This document shows positions 42,213 through 51,168 of a stretch of DNA of 64,000 nt, in pieces. The DNA lies in contig NZ_JOFH01000018.1 of NCBI RefSeq assembly GCF_000721235.1, forward strand, positions 62,001 to 126,000, given 5' to 3'. Position 1 is the stretch's first letter. Each line of letters starts with the position of its first letter. The notes under the pieces were generated by a model, which was not told the DNA's origin, made no database searches, and saw nothing but the letters and a program-made list of their open reading frames with translations. The stretch is from Streptomyces olivaceus. Its GTDB lineage: Bacteria > Actinomycetota > Actinomycetes > Streptomycetales > Streptomycetaceae. A program made the position numbers and the translations under genes.

Positions 42213-43244
42213 ATGTACGGCAGCAGGGCGGCCGCGAGCTCGTCCAGGAGGCGGGCGGCGTCGGCGGCGGTGCTGGGGGCGGCGGCGCTGCTGCTCGCGG
42301 GCTGCTCCTCGGCGGGGGGCGAGGACGGCAAGGAAGGGGACGCGGGCGCGGGGATCACCCAGCAGCCCGAGGGGAGCGACCCGTTCTGGGTCAACCCCGA
42401 CGGCAGCGCGGCCCGGCAGGTCGCGTCCCTGGCCAAGTCGGGCAAGGACGACCAGGCCGAGCGGATCCGCAGGATCGCCGAGCAGCCGACCGGCGAGTGG
42501 ATCAGCCCGGAGAACCCGGAGGAACAGGCGCGCGGCTTCACCGAGGCCGCCGACAAGGCCGGGCGCACCGCGCTGCTCGTCCTCTACAACATCCCGCACC
42601 GCGACTGCGGCCAGTACTCGGGCGGCGGCGCCGCCGACGGCAACGCCTACCGGTCCTTCGTCGACAGCGTCGCCAAGGGCATCGGCGACCGCTCCGCCAC
42701 GGTCGTCCTGGAACCGGACGCGGTGCTCCACCTCGTCGACGGCTGCACGCCGGAGGAGTTCCACGAGGAGCGCTACGACCTGCTCAAGGGCGCGATCGCC
42801 AAGCTCACCGCGCTGAAGGACACCAAGGTCTACCTGGACGCGGGCAACGCGGGCTGGGGGCATCCCGACCAGATCTTCGAGCCGCTGAAGTGGGCCGGCG
42901 TCGAACAGGCCGACGGCTTCGCGGTCAACGTCTCGAACTTCTACACCACCGACGACTCCGTCGCCTACGGCAAGCAGCTCTCCGCCAAGGTGGGCGGCAA
43001 GCCCTTCGTCGTCGACACCAGCCGCAACGGCAACGGCCCCTACACGCAGGGCGCCCCGGACGAACGCTGGTGCAATCCTCCGGGGCGGGCCCTGGGCGAG
43101 ACCCCGACGACGAAGACGGCGGACCCGCTCGTCGACGCCTACGTGTGGGTCAAGCGCCCGGGGGAGTCGGACGGCGAGTGCAAGGGCGGCCCGAAGGCGG
43201 GCGAGTGGTACCCGGAGTACGCCCTGGAGCTGGTGCAGGGGTAA
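42213..43244 (+). CDS. cslZ: Glycoside hydrolase family 6 lipoprotein (CslZ-like endoglucanase)
   Basis: This 343-residue lipoprotein has the lipobox LLAGCSS (Cys about 30), followed by a GH6 catalytic domain. Conserved parts are 'LVLYNIPHRDCGQYSGGGA', 'VVLEPDAVLHL' (catalytic acid Asp), 'VYLDAGNAGWGHP', 'GFAVNVSNFY' and 'FVVDTSRNGNG'. GH6 enzymes cut beta-1,4-glucan. In Streptomyces, CslZ is encoded beside cslA and glxA and trims or remodels the beta-glucan made by CslA at hyphal tips. The gene is convergent with glxA, 22 bases between stops. ATG 42213 begins the signal peptide. Confidence 0.92.
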   Translation: MYGSRAAASSSRRRAASAAVLGAAALLLAGCSSAGGEDGKEGDAGAGITQQPEGSDPFWVNPDGSAARQVASLAKSGKDDQAERIRRIAEQPTGEWISPENPEEQARGFTEAADKAGRTALLVLYNIPHRDCGQYSGGGAADGNAYRSFVDSVAKGIGDRSATVVLEPDAVLHLVDGCTPEEFHEERYDLLKGAIAKLTALKDTKVYLDAGNAGWGHPDQIFEPLKWAGVEQADGFAVNVSNFYTTDDSVAYGKQLSAKVGGKPFVVDTSRNGNGPYTQGAPDERWCNPPGRALGETPTTKTADPLVDAYVWVKRPGESDGECKGGPKAGEWYPEYALELVQG

Positions 43245-43266
43245 CTCACCCGCCCGCGAGGGGGCG

Positions 43267-45204
43267 CTACGGCACCCGGACCCACTCCGCCTTGCTCGGC
43301 GTCCCCTCGCCGTCGGTCACGAACATCATGTACCAGCCCGACTGGACCAGGTTCTTGTTCTCCGGCACCGTCACCGTCAACCGGTCGCCGTCCGCCGTGA
43401 AGTCCAGCGCGACGGACCGCTGGTCCACGTCGGTGACGTGCGTCGACGCGCTCGGCCGGATCAGCCGCACCTTCTTGACCGACCCGGCGGCCCGGGACGT
43501 GAACGTCCCCGAGTCGCCGCGCGCGATGGTCTGCGGTCCGCCCGACAGGTCGGGCCGCGAGTCGCGGTACAGGTACGGCGGCGTGTAGATCTCGATCCGC
43601 TGCTCGAACTCGCCCGGCTTGGTGTTGGCCTTGTCGGCGTAGAGCGAGTCGGAGCCGAAGAACATCAGCCGTCCGTCGGGCAGCAGGATCGAACCGGAGT
43701 GGTAGTTGCGGCCGACCAGCGGGTCGGCGACGCTCTCGAACTCGTTGGTGTCCGGGTGGTAGAGCCGGGCCTGGAGGATGTTGGAGTCGCCGCGGCCCCG
43801 GTAGTCCTCCGAGCCGCCGGAGACCAGCACGCTGTCGTCCGGCAGGACCGAGGCCTGCGGATAGCGGGTGCCCTTCTCCAGCGACGGCCCGTCGGTGAAC
43901 TCCGGGTCGTCCGCCTTGAGGTCGACGATGCGGGTCTTCTCGCTGGACAGCTTGGACTCGCCGACCCCGCCGCCGCCGATCACCATGAACTTCTCGTCCT
44001 GCGCCGGCGGCAGCAGCACGGTGTTCGCCGTCTCCAGCATGTTCTTGTCGCTCATGCCGGGGACCTTGGTGAACTTGTTGGTCTCCACGTCCCAGACGCC
44101 CGGGTCGCGGCCCACGTCGTCCGGCCCGTAGCCCGCGTTGGCGCCCGAGTAGAAGACCTTGCCGTTCTGCATCAGGAACAGCGCCGGGTACGTCGGGAAC
44201 TGGCGGACCTCGTCGGTGTAGGTCCACTTCTTGGTCTCGGGGTCGTAGACCTCGTTCTTGCCCGGCACCAGCTGGCCGATGTCGTCGAGGCCGGAGACGC
44301 TGAGGATCTTGCCGTCGCCCAGGGTGGTGAGCGTCGGGTACCAGCGGGCCTCGTGCATCGGGTCGACCTTGATGTACTTCTCGGCGACCGGGTCGAACTC
44401 GAAGGCGTCCCGGATGCCCTGGAAGTCCTTCTTGTCGAGCGCGAGCTTCTGTGCGATGCCGTAGGTGTTGCGGGCGTCGGCGCCCGACAGGCCCTGGACG
44501 CGGTAGTTGTCCTGCGTGCCGGTCTCGTACTCGGCGCCGGTCTTCTCCGCCTCGACGTAGATCCGCCCGAGGCCGGGGTCGTTGCGCACGAACTCGCCGG
44601 TCTGCGGGTCGAAGACCTTCTCGGCGCGCGGCACCAGGACCGGGTCCTTGGAGACGAAGGTCTTGCCGTTCTCCTTGCCGGTGAACCGGGTGCCCGCGGG
44701 CAGGGTGATCGGCTTGTCCGGGTTCTCGTTGTGGACGACCATCAGGCCGCCGGCCTTGGTGACGTCGCCCTTGAGCTTCTCGTACCGCTTGGTGCCGCCC
44801 GCGATCAGCAGGTTGCCGTTGGCGAGCTGGGTGTGGCCGGTGCAGAACAGGTCGGACGGCGTCGGCACCTTCTTGACCGTCCCCTTGACGGGGTCCCAGA
44901 TCCGGGTGTCGTACTGCTTGGCGTCGGAGTTGTCCTGGTTGTTGCCCGACCCGGCGACCAGCAGCACCTTGCCGGTGCGCAGCAGCGCCGCGTGGATGGT
45001 GTTCAGCCGGTACTTCTCGGGGAACTCGACGACCTCCCACTTGCCGTTGGCGGCCTTGTACTCCGGCTGGTTGATCTTGTACTGGTGGTATTTCCCGGTC
45101 CCGAAGCGGTAGAGCCACGGCCCGTTCATCCCGGCCAGCGCTAGTACCACCACCGTACCTATCGCGAGGCGACGGGCGCGGCGGCGGCCGGCACGGTCTT
45201 TCAT
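43267..45204 (-). CDS. glxA: GlxA mono-copper radical oxidase
   Basis: This 645-residue galactose-oxidase-like copper oxidase is anchored or exported by an N-terminal helix (about 12-28). The crosslink Cys is Cys121 in DLFCTGH, and Trp288-Tyr289 in ARWYP provides the stacking Trp and crosslinked Tyr, as in Streptomyces lividans GlxA. Kelch-type repeats form the beta-propeller, and the C-terminal Ig-like domain (from about 540) carries 'ASTHVTDVDQR', supplying the copper His. It oxidises the nascent glycan or its reducing ends during tip growth and morphogenesis. Its ATG overlaps the cslA stop by four bases (ATGA), so the pair is coupled. Confidence 0.95.
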   Translation of the reverse strand: MKDRAGRRRARRLAIGTVVVLALAGMNGPWLYRFGTGKYHQYKINQPEYKAANGKWEVVEFPEKYRLNTIHAALLRTGKVLLVAGSGNNQDNSDAKQYDTRIWDPVKGTVKKVPTPSDLFCTGHTQLANGNLLIAGGTKRYEKLKGDVTKAGGLMVVHNENPDKPITLPAGTRFTGKENGKTFVSKDPVLVPRAEKVFDPQTGEFVRNDPGLGRIYVEAEKTGAEYETGTQDNYRVQGLSGADARNTYGIAQKLALDKKDFQGIRDAFEFDPVAEKYIKVDPMHEARWYPTLTTLGDGKILSVSGLDDIGQLVPGKNEVYDPETKKWTYTDEVRQFPTYPALFLMQNGKVFYSGANAGYGPDDVGRDPGVWDVETNKFTKVPGMSDKNMLETANTVLLPPAQDEKFMVIGGGGVGESKLSSEKTRIVDLKADDPEFTDGPSLEKGTRYPQASVLPDDSVLVSGGSEDYRGRGDSNILQARLYHPDTNEFESVADPLVGRNYHSGSILLPDGRLMFFGSDSLYADKANTKPGEFEQRIEIYTPPYLYRDSRPDLSGGPQTIARGDSGTFTSRAAGSVKKVRLIRPSASTHVTDVDQRSVALDFTADGDRLTVTVPENKNLVQSGWYMMFVTDGEGTPSKAEWVRVP

Positions 45205-47222
45205 TCCTTACGTCCCCCAAGTCCACCAAGGGCGATCTGCATGGTCTGGTCGTCGCCCCCGTCGGGGGAGGCGGACCAGCTGGGCTTCCTCTGCTGCGGC
45301 GCGTGCGGCGCGTGCGGTGCCGGTGACGCGGGCGCCCGGTGGCGTCCGTGCGGCGCGTACGGCTGCGCGGGCGCGGCCGGCTGCGGCGGGACCCGGTCGG
45401 CGGGCTCCGCCGCCACGGCCGGCGGTTGCTTCTTCGCCTTCCGCAGCTCGTGCCGCCAGGCGAACATGGGCGACGCGGTGATCAGCAGCGCGAACGTCGC
45501 CCAGATGACCATCGCCGGGTGCGAGTGGCCCCAGACATAGCCGGCGGCGATCGAGCCGCCGAAGATCGCGATGAAGTACCAGTGGTACCGGAAGGTCCCG
45601 AACAGGGTGTCGGGGCTGGCCGAGTCGCCCTTCGGGGTCACCACGAACTTGCTCTTGCGGCGCAGTACGGAGTCGATGAGCGCCTTCGCGTACAGCGGCG
45701 CCGACAGCGCCGACATGATCATGCCGGCGACGCCGCCGGAGCCCTCCGGCTCGTGCGGGGAGACGTTGTGGCGGCGGTTCCAGACGTACAGGCCGATCTG
45801 GAGCGCGGAGGCGTTGCCGTAGAGCATCAGCCAGACCGCCGGGTCGATGTCCACGCCGGAGGCGCCCAGGCCCAGGAACAGGCAGCAACTCATGGCCGCC
45901 AGGATCCAGTTGAGGGCCGACATCGGGTAGAAGATGATCATCATCGTGTAGTTGAAGAGCTTGCTCGGCGGCAGCGAGTACCAGCCCTTCCAGTACTGCT
46001 TGAGGATCGTCTCGTACGTCCCGCGCGACCAGCGCATCTGCTGGGTGAAGAAGTCCGTCCAGGCGTTCGGGCCCTCGCCGACCGCCAGCACGTCCGGGGT
46101 GTAGACCGAGCGCCACTTGCGGCCCGTGGCCGGGTTCTTGGCGCGGTGGATCTCGAAGCCGGTCGCCATGTCCTCGGTGATCGAGTCGTACAGGCCGCCG
46201 ATCTGCTTGAGCGCGCTGATGCGCACCGCGTTCGACGTGCCCACGAACATCGGGGCGCCGTAGCGGTTGCCCGCGCGCTGGATCAGGGCGTGGAAGAGGA
46301 ACTGCTGCGACTCGGCGGCCTTGGTGATCGGGTTGTCGTAGTTGCCGTACACCTGCGGGCCGATGACGAAGCCGACGTCCGGGTCGCGGAAGAAACCGAG
46401 CATCCGCTCCAGGTAGTTGGGCAGCGGCACGTGGTCGGTGTCGACGGAGGCGAAGTAGTCGTAGTCGTCGCCGTGCGCGTCCAGCCAGGCGTTGTAGTTG
46501 CCGTGCTTGGTTTTGGCGCGGTGCGGGCCCTTCTCCCGGTTCCACTTGGCGACGCCCTTGCGGGAGAAGTGGTGCACGCCGAGGCGCGCGCAGACCTCCT
46601 TCACCTCCGGGTCGTCGCCCTCGTCGAGGAGCCAGACGTGCATCAGACCGCGGTGGCGGATCTTGACCGCCGCCTCCAGGGTCTTCGTCACCATCTCCAG
46701 CGGCTCCTTGCCGGGCACGAAGGAGGTGAGGAAGGCGACCCGGGTGCCGCTCTCGGGCACCACCGGGACCGGGTCGCGGGCGACCAGGGTGGCGTGCGCG
46801 TTCGACAGCACGTTCAGGCAGCGGAAGAGCTCGATCAGGCCGATCGCGACGAGCATCACGATGTCGAGCACGGGCAGCCAGTCGAAGGCCACGTAGTCGC
46901 GCTCGGTCCAGTGCGTGGGCTGCAGCAGCCACACCAGCAGCACCACCGAGAGGAGCGGGGCCGCGGCCAGCATCAGCGCGACCCGGAAGCGGTGGGGCTC
47001 CTGCGATATCAGCGAGCGGTACTGCACCTTGTACGGCTTGCCGGGGTCGGGCTGGGTGAGGGGGCCCGCGAGCCGGCTGTAGTGCTCGTAGTCGTACTTC
47101 GGCAGGGTCTTCTTTATCCGGCGGAACGAACCGGTGTTCCAGTTCCGGTGCCCGGGCAGCCTGAGCTGGGTCGTCTGGGACGGGTCCTGGTCCTGCCCGG
47201 CGCCCGTCGGCGTCGACGTCAT
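45201..47222 (-). CDS. cslA: CslA cellulose synthase-like glycosyltransferase 2
   Basis: This 673-residue processive GT2 enzyme has several transmembrane helices flanking a cytoplasmic catalytic domain. Key motifs are 'DEGDDPEV' (first Asp region), DTDHVP (DxD, UDP-sugar/metal), SITEDMATG (TED, catalytic base) and 'QQMRWSRG' (QxxRW, acceptor). The C-terminal tail is Pro/Ala/His-rich. It makes a beta-linked glucan at hyphal tips needed for attachment and development. ATG 47222 precedes a long upstream region containing no other gene. It heads the cslA-glxA operon. Confidence 0.95.
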   Translation of the reverse strand: MTSTPTGAGQDQDPSQTTQLRLPGHRNWNTGSFRRIKKTLPKYDYEHYSRLAGPLTQPDPGKPYKVQYRSLISQEPHRFRVALMLAAAPLLSVVLLVWLLQPTHWTERDYVAFDWLPVLDIVMLVAIGLIELFRCLNVLSNAHATLVARDPVPVVPESGTRVAFLTSFVPGKEPLEMVTKTLEAAVKIRHRGLMHVWLLDEGDDPEVKEVCARLGVHHFSRKGVAKWNREKGPHRAKTKHGNYNAWLDAHGDDYDYFASVDTDHVPLPNYLERMLGFFRDPDVGFVIGPQVYGNYDNPITKAAESQQFLFHALIQRAGNRYGAPMFVGTSNAVRISALKQIGGLYDSITEDMATGFEIHRAKNPATGRKWRSVYTPDVLAVGEGPNAWTDFFTQQMRWSRGTYETILKQYWKGWYSLPPSKLFNYTMMIIFYPMSALNWILAAMSCCLFLGLGASGVDIDPAVWLMLYGNASALQIGLYVWNRRHNVSPHEPEGSGGVAGMIMSALSAPLYAKALIDSVLRRKSKFVVTPKGDSASPDTLFGTFRYHWYFIAIFGGSIAAGYVWGHSHPAMVIWATFALLITASPMFAWRHELRKAKKQPPAVAAEPADRVPPQPAAPAQPYAPHGRHRAPASPAPHAPHAPQQRKPSWSASPDGGDDQTMQIALGGLGGRKE

Positions 47223-47490
47223 GAGTCATCCCCCCACACGCGGATCATGCGTGTTTGGTCGCTTACTTCGCCGGCTCCGGCCCCCCTCGGCCATCACAGA
47301 CGTAACAGTGGTGGGTGTCTGTCACCACAGCATCCACACCTTATATAGACATGGAAACGGCGACTCCCGGTTGCATGATGCTCCCTGCACCCTCCGGCCC
47401 GCACCCGGCCCCCCTTCAACCGGGCCAGGGTTCTACGGCGTTCGGCATGATCGCAAGACGTCCCGGCACCGGGCCGGATCCGGACACGCC
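47223..47490. promoter_or_regulatory. Leader and promoter region of cslA
   Basis: The 270 bases upstream of cslA (minus strand) contain an A+T-rich patch (TTATATAG, about 47341-47348) that could hold a -10 box and start of a long leader. No gene is present here. Mapped promoter elements cannot be assigned from sequence alone. Confidence 0.4.
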
Positions 47491-47521
47491 GAAGGCCCCC
47501 CGTGTGATACGGAGGGCCTTC
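47491..47521 (-). terminator. Hairpin terminator after tRNA-Lys
   Basis: GAAGGCCC (47491-47498) pairs with GGGCCTTC (47514-47521) just past the 3' end of the minus-strand tRNA gene. It lacks a long U run, but the stem is perfect. Confidence 0.65.
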
Positions 47522-47530
47522 GACCGTCGG

Positions 47531-47604
47531 TGCGCCGCCAGGGACTCGAACCCCGGACCCGCTGATTAAGAGTCAGCTGCTCTAACCAACTGAGCTAGCG
47601 GCGC
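47531..47604 (-). tRNA. tRNA-Lys (anticodon CUU)
   Basis: This 74-base cloverleaf on the minus strand has an acceptor stem GCGCCGC/GCGGCGC with discriminator A, D loop TAGCTCAGTTGGTTAGAGCA, anticodon CTT in the loop of CTGACTCTTAATCAG, and a T arm with GGTTCGAGTCC. CCA is not encoded. It is identical to the copies at 51005 and 63694. Confidence 0.95.
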
Positions 47605-47790
47605 CTGCTGACCCGGACAACTCTACCCGACCCCGGCGCGTGCTCCGGACCGCCGCCGAGGGGGCGACCGGCACCCGTTACATCATTCGGACCGTCAACA
47701 TGCGCGCCCGGGGGACAGTTGCCACACTGACCGACATGTACCGAGATGTGCCGCCGCGGACCTGCCCAGCGGGAGTGTGAGGGGAATCGC

Positions 47791-48873
47791 ATGGAGAGCA
47801 TGGAGACCCCCCTGTTCGAGGACGTCGACCCGGCGGGCGACTGCGACTGCCCCGGGTGCCGCCACTGGCGCCGCGTCCTGCCGCACGCCCCGGCCGGGCG
47901 CGGGCTCGCCCACCCGGCGGCGCACCGCGCGCTGATCGTGGCCACCGCCGCCGCGTCCGCGCTCGGTGCGGGTGCGGGTGCGGGTGCGTCCGCCGCGGTC
48001 CCGGCCGCCGTCCACGCCCCCGAGCGGCCCGGGGCCGAGCGGCACGCCCCCGGGCCCCAGGGCGCTCCGGCCGCCGACGGGCCCGGCACCCCGCAGGGCC
48101 CGCGGGCGCCGCTGCACGGGCAGGCCGCGCCGCCGGCGCCGCCCTCCGCCGGTACGAAGGCGGCCGCCCTCACCCGTACGGAGATCGTCGAGCGGGCGAA
48201 GACCTGGGTCGCCGCGAAGGTGCCGTACAGCGTCACCTCCTACTGGTCCGACGGCTACCGGCAGGACTGCTCGGGGTTCGTGTCGATGGCGTGGAAGCTG
48301 CCCGCCAACGAGTGGACCGGGAGCCTGGCGGGCCTCGCCGAGCGGATCACCAAGGAGGAGCTGCAGCCCGGCGACATCCTCCTGTTCCACAACGCGTCCG
48401 ACCCCGAGAAGGGCTCCCACGTGGTGATCTTCGGCGGCTGGACGGACGCGGCGCACACCGTCTACACGGCGTACGAGCAGACCCCGCCGCACACCCGGAA
48501 GCGCGACACGCCCTACGCCTACTGGACCGACTCGGCCGCGTTCCTGCCGTACCGCTACACGGGCGTCACGGCCGGCAAGGCGGCGTCCCCCGCCGCCGGC
48601 GGCCCCGCCTCGCAGACAGTCGCCTCGCACGGGGTCGCCGGCTATCCCGGGCGGGCGATGTTCCGGCCGGGCGCGGAGAACCCGTACGTCACGCGGCTCG
48701 GCAGGCAGCTCGTGCGGAAGGGGTTCGGCACGCACTACACCAAGGGGCCGGGGCCGCGCTGGGGCGAGGCGGACCGGCGGGGCGTCGAGGCGTTCCAGCG
48801 CGCCCAGGGCTGGCGCGGCGGCGCGGCGGACGGCTACCCGGGCCCGGAGACCTGGCGGCGGCTCTTCTCCTGA
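47791..48873 (+). CDS. Peptidoglycan hydrolase, NlpC/P60-like with PG-binding domain
   Basis: This encodes 360 residues. A CDCPGCRHW zinc-like motif stands near the N terminus, followed by a hydrophobic membrane or signal segment (about 46-70) and a Pro/Ala-rich linker. The NlpC/P60-type papain-like domain (about 125-260) has the nucleophile in QDCSGFVSMAW and His in SHVVIFGGW. The C-terminal domain (about 285-360) is a peptidoglycan_binding_1 unit ('YVTRLGRQLVRKGF', 'WGEADRRGVEAFQRAQGW'). ATG 47791 follows GAGGGG. It probably cuts cell-wall peptides during growth or sporulation. Confidence 0.85.
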   Translation: MESMETPLFEDVDPAGDCDCPGCRHWRRVLPHAPAGRGLAHPAAHRALIVATAAASALGAGAGAGASAAVPAAVHAPERPGAERHAPGPQGAPAADGPGTPQGPRAPLHGQAAPPAPPSAGTKAAALTRTEIVERAKTWVAAKVPYSVTSYWSDGYRQDCSGFVSMAWKLPANEWTGSLAGLAERITKEELQPGDILLFHNASDPEKGSHVVIFGGWTDAAHTVYTAYEQTPPHTRKRDTPYAYWTDSAAFLPYRYTGVTAGKAASPAAGGPASQTVASHGVAGYPGRAMFRPGAENPYVTRLGRQLVRKGFGTHYTKGPGPRWGEADRRGVEAFQRAQGWRGGAADGYPGPETWRRLFS

Positions 48874-48932
48874 CGCCCGCCCCGAGACGACCACCCGTTC
48901 ACGGCGCGTCTGGCGCGGAGGCTGGAGGACGC

Positions 48933-50171
48933 ATGAGTACGACATCTTCGACGAACCCCGAGACCGTGGCACCGACGGTGGTCCCGGCCGCGGCACCGGT
49001 CATGGTCCCGGCCGCGGCACCGCCCGGGGTGCCGGCCGGAGCGGAGGCGGGGGCGCCGGCGGGGCTGCCGGCCGGTGCCGCGCCCGCGGCGGAGCCCGGT
49101 CACCGGTCCGCCGTGCGGCTCATCCACAACGAGGCCACCACCGAGATCCCCGTCCACCTGCTCTTCCGCGACGACCCCGACCCGGCCCCGGTGCCGCTGC
49201 GGCCCGCGGTCGTCGGCCGCCGGCAGGCCACCGGCGAGCAGCCCCGCGCCCGGCGCCCGGTCGCGGCACGCCCGCGCCCGGTGCCTCGGCTCGACCCGGA
49301 GCTGACGGAGCGTCCGGCCCGGGTGCTGCCCGGCGCCGCGGGGGCGGCGGCGGGACTGTGCGGAGCGGCCGGCTGCGTCCTCACCTCCTGGTGGGCCGGT
49401 CTCGTGCCGCCGCTCACGGCCCAGGCGCTGGGCCTGCCCGTGCACGCGGGCGCAGGGCTCGGGCCCGCGCAGTGGGCGGCGTACGCGGGCGCGGGGGCGC
49501 TCGGGCTGTTCGGGTTCGGCGGTCTTGCCCGGGGGCGGACCGGACGGGCCTGGGTGCTCGGACTCTTCGGCCGCTACCGCGGGACGGTGCGGCGCACCGG
49601 CCTGATGTGGGTCAACCCGCTGCTGCTGCGCCGCCGGGTCGACGTGCGGCTGCGGCACTGGCGCAGCGAGCCGATGCCCGCGGCCGACGGCAACGGGGTC
49701 GCGCTCAGGGCGGTGATGCTGGTGGTGTGGCGGGTGCGGGACACCGCGCGGGCGACGCTGGGCGTCGAGGACCACGAGACGTACCTGCGCGAGTGCGTCG
49801 AGGCGGCGCTGGCCCGGGTCCCGGTGGAGCCGCTCGGCACCGTCCGCAGCTCGGCCGACCTGGCCGGTGACACGCTGACCCGCCTGGTGGCGGCCGACGC
49901 GGCGCCGGTCGGCCTGGAGGTGTTCTCGGTGCGGCCGGTCCGGGTGGAGTACGCCCCGGAGGTGGCCGCCGCGATGCACCGGCGCCGGATCGCCGCGCTG
50001 GACGCCGCGCAGCGGGCCAGCGTGCTCACCTCGGTCGTGGACTCGGTGGAGGACACGGTGACCCGGCTGACGGTGCGCGGCCTGGTCGAGCTGGACGACT
50101 ACGAGCGCAAGGTGCTGGTCAAGGACCTGACGGTGGCGTTCTGCGCGGGGCGCGGGGAGACGGGGGTCTGA
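48933..50171 (+). CDS. SPFH/Band 7-domain membrane protein
   Basis: This encodes 412 residues. It has a long Pro/Ala-rich N terminus, a hydrophobic region (two helices about 140-200: 'AAGLCGAAGCVLTSWWAGL' and the stretch around 'AAYAGAGALGLFGF'), then an SPFH domain (about 215-400) with 'RTGLMWVNPLL', 'RVDVRLRHWRSEPMPAADGNGVALRAVMLVVWRV' and 'LEVFSVRPVRVEYAPEVAAAMHRRR'. SPFH proteins form membrane rings that organise proteins and proteolysis. ATG 48933 follows GGAGGACGC. It is about 60 bases after the peptidoglycan hydrolase gene on the same strand, suggesting one envelope-related transcript. Confidence 0.85.
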   Translation: MSTTSSTNPETVAPTVVPAAAPVMVPAAAPPGVPAGAEAGAPAGLPAGAAPAAEPGHRSAVRLIHNEATTEIPVHLLFRDDPDPAPVPLRPAVVGRRQATGEQPRARRPVAARPRPVPRLDPELTERPARVLPGAAGAAAGLCGAAGCVLTSWWAGLVPPLTAQALGLPVHAGAGLGPAQWAAYAGAGALGLFGFGGLARGRTGRAWVLGLFGRYRGTVRRTGLMWVNPLLLRRRVDVRLRHWRSEPMPAADGNGVALRAVMLVVWRVRDTARATLGVEDHETYLRECVEAALARVPVEPLGTVRSSADLAGDTLTRLVAADAAPVGLEVFSVRPVRVEYAPEVAAAMHRRRIAALDAAQRASVLTSVVDSVEDTVTRLTVRGLVELDDYERKVLVKDLTVAFCAGRGETGV

Positions 50172-50230
50172 GCGCTCCCGCCCGTCCCGCTTTTGGTATG
50201 GACATGTTCAATTGACGGCAATAATCTGAC

Positions 50231-50248
50231 ACTTGGTCTAGACCTACA
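50231..50248 (+). promoter_or_regulatory. DasR operator (dre)-like site before the LPMO gene
   Basis: TGGTCTAGACCT (50234-50245) differs by one base from the core TGGTCTAGACCA of the dre site bound by DasR, the GlcNAc-responsive GntR repressor of Streptomyces. A possible -35 TTGACG lies at 50212-50217, so the site would overlap the -10 region. Confidence 0.7.
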
Positions 50249-50302
50249 CGCTCAACCTGCACGGCTCACTGACCTTCCCCACACGTCACAGGGAGCAGCA
50301 GC

Positions 50303-50908
50303 ATGCGCACCAGGACCAAGATCTACGCCGCCGCCCTCGGCATGGCGACCACCGGAGCCCTCGTCCTCTCCTCCGGCGGCGCCAGCGGCCACGGCTACAC
50401 CGATCTGCCGGTCAGCCGGCAGAAGCTCTGCCAGAACGGCAGTGTCAGCAACTGCGGATCCATCCAGTGGGAGCCGCAGAGCGTCGAGGGGCCCAAGGGT
50501 TTCCCGGGCGGCGGTGCGGCCGACGGGCAGATCTGCTCGGGGAACAACACCCGGTTCGCCCAGCTCGACAGCCCGAAGACCCCGGGCGGCGGTGCGTGGC
50601 CGACCACCAGAGTCAGCGGCGGGCAGAGCTACACCTTCCGCTGGCAGTTCACCGTCAGCCACGCCACGACGGACTTCAAGTACTACGTGACCAAGCCGGG
50701 CTGGAACCAGAACCACAACCTGGCCCGGTCCGACCTCAACCTGACGCCGTTCCTGACGGTCCCCTACAACAACCAGCGCCCGCCGGGGACCCTCTCCCAC
50801 AGCGGCGCGCTGCCGTCCGGTCTGAGCGGGCACCACGTGATCGTCGCGGTGTGGACGATCGCCGACACGGCCAACGCGTTCTACGCCTGCTCCGACGTCA
50901 CGTTCTGA
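50303..50908 (+). CDS. AA10 lytic polysaccharide monooxygenase (chitin-binding)
   Basis: This encodes 201 residues. The signal peptide (1-29) would be cut before His30, leaving the N-terminal His-Gly-Tyr that forms the copper histidine brace of AA10 enzymes; the second brace His is probably in SHATTDFKYY or GHHVIVAVW. Four Cys are present for disulfides, plus a conserved 'WTIADTANAFYACSDVTF' end. Such enzymes cleave crystalline chitin oxidatively. A dre-like DasR site just upstream fits induction by chitin breakdown products. ATG 50303 follows GGGAG. Confidence 0.93.
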   Translation: MRTRTKIYAAALGMATTGALVLSSGGASGHGYTDLPVSRQKLCQNGSVSNCGSIQWEPQSVEGPKGFPGGGAADGQICSGNNTRFAQLDSPKTPGGGAWPTTRVSGGQSYTFRWQFTVSHATTDFKYYVTKPGWNQNHNLARSDLNLTPFLTVPYNNQRPPGTLSHSGALPSGLSGHHVIVAVWTIADTANAFYACSDVTF

Positions 50909-50969
50909 GCCGGGCGCCAAAGAACCCGGGCGTCAAAGAACCAGGGCACGAAGACCGCGGGCACGAAAA

Positions 50970-50996
50970 AAGCCCCTCGCTCCGGGCGAGGGGCTT
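50970..50996 (-). terminator. Rho-independent terminator after second tRNA-Lys
   Basis: AAGCCCCTCGC (50970-50980) pairs with GCGAGGGGCTT (50986-50996). On the minus strand this is followed by a run of T (TTTTTTCG), a strong intrinsic terminator just downstream of tRNA-Lys. It also terminates the LPMO gene on the plus strand (less U-rich). Confidence 0.85.
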
Positions 50997-51004
50997 CTTC
51001 GCTG

Positions 51005-51078
51005 TGCGCCGCCAGGGACTCGAACCCCGGACCCGCTGATTAAGAGTCAGCTGCTCTAACCAACTGAGCTAGCGGCGC
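51005..51078 (-). tRNA. tRNA-Lys (anticodon CUU), second copy
   Basis: This 74-base gene on the minus strand is identical to 47531-47604 by base-for-base reading. Acceptor stem, D, anticodon (CTT) and T arms are all intact. A rho-independent terminator follows at 50970-50996. Confidence 0.95.
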
Positions 51079-51168
51079 ATGACTCCCGCCGTCCGCTTCC
51101 GCGGTCGGCGACAACGAAAATACTACCCGGTCCGCGGGGGTGCTCCCGACCACGGCCCGGGGCGCCGC

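Noticed and set aside
45339..47348. Long plus-strand frame opposite cslA
   Set aside because: Antisense shadow of cslA: the product is rich in H/R/V/D repeats without motifs, and the cslA reading has all GT2 motifs.
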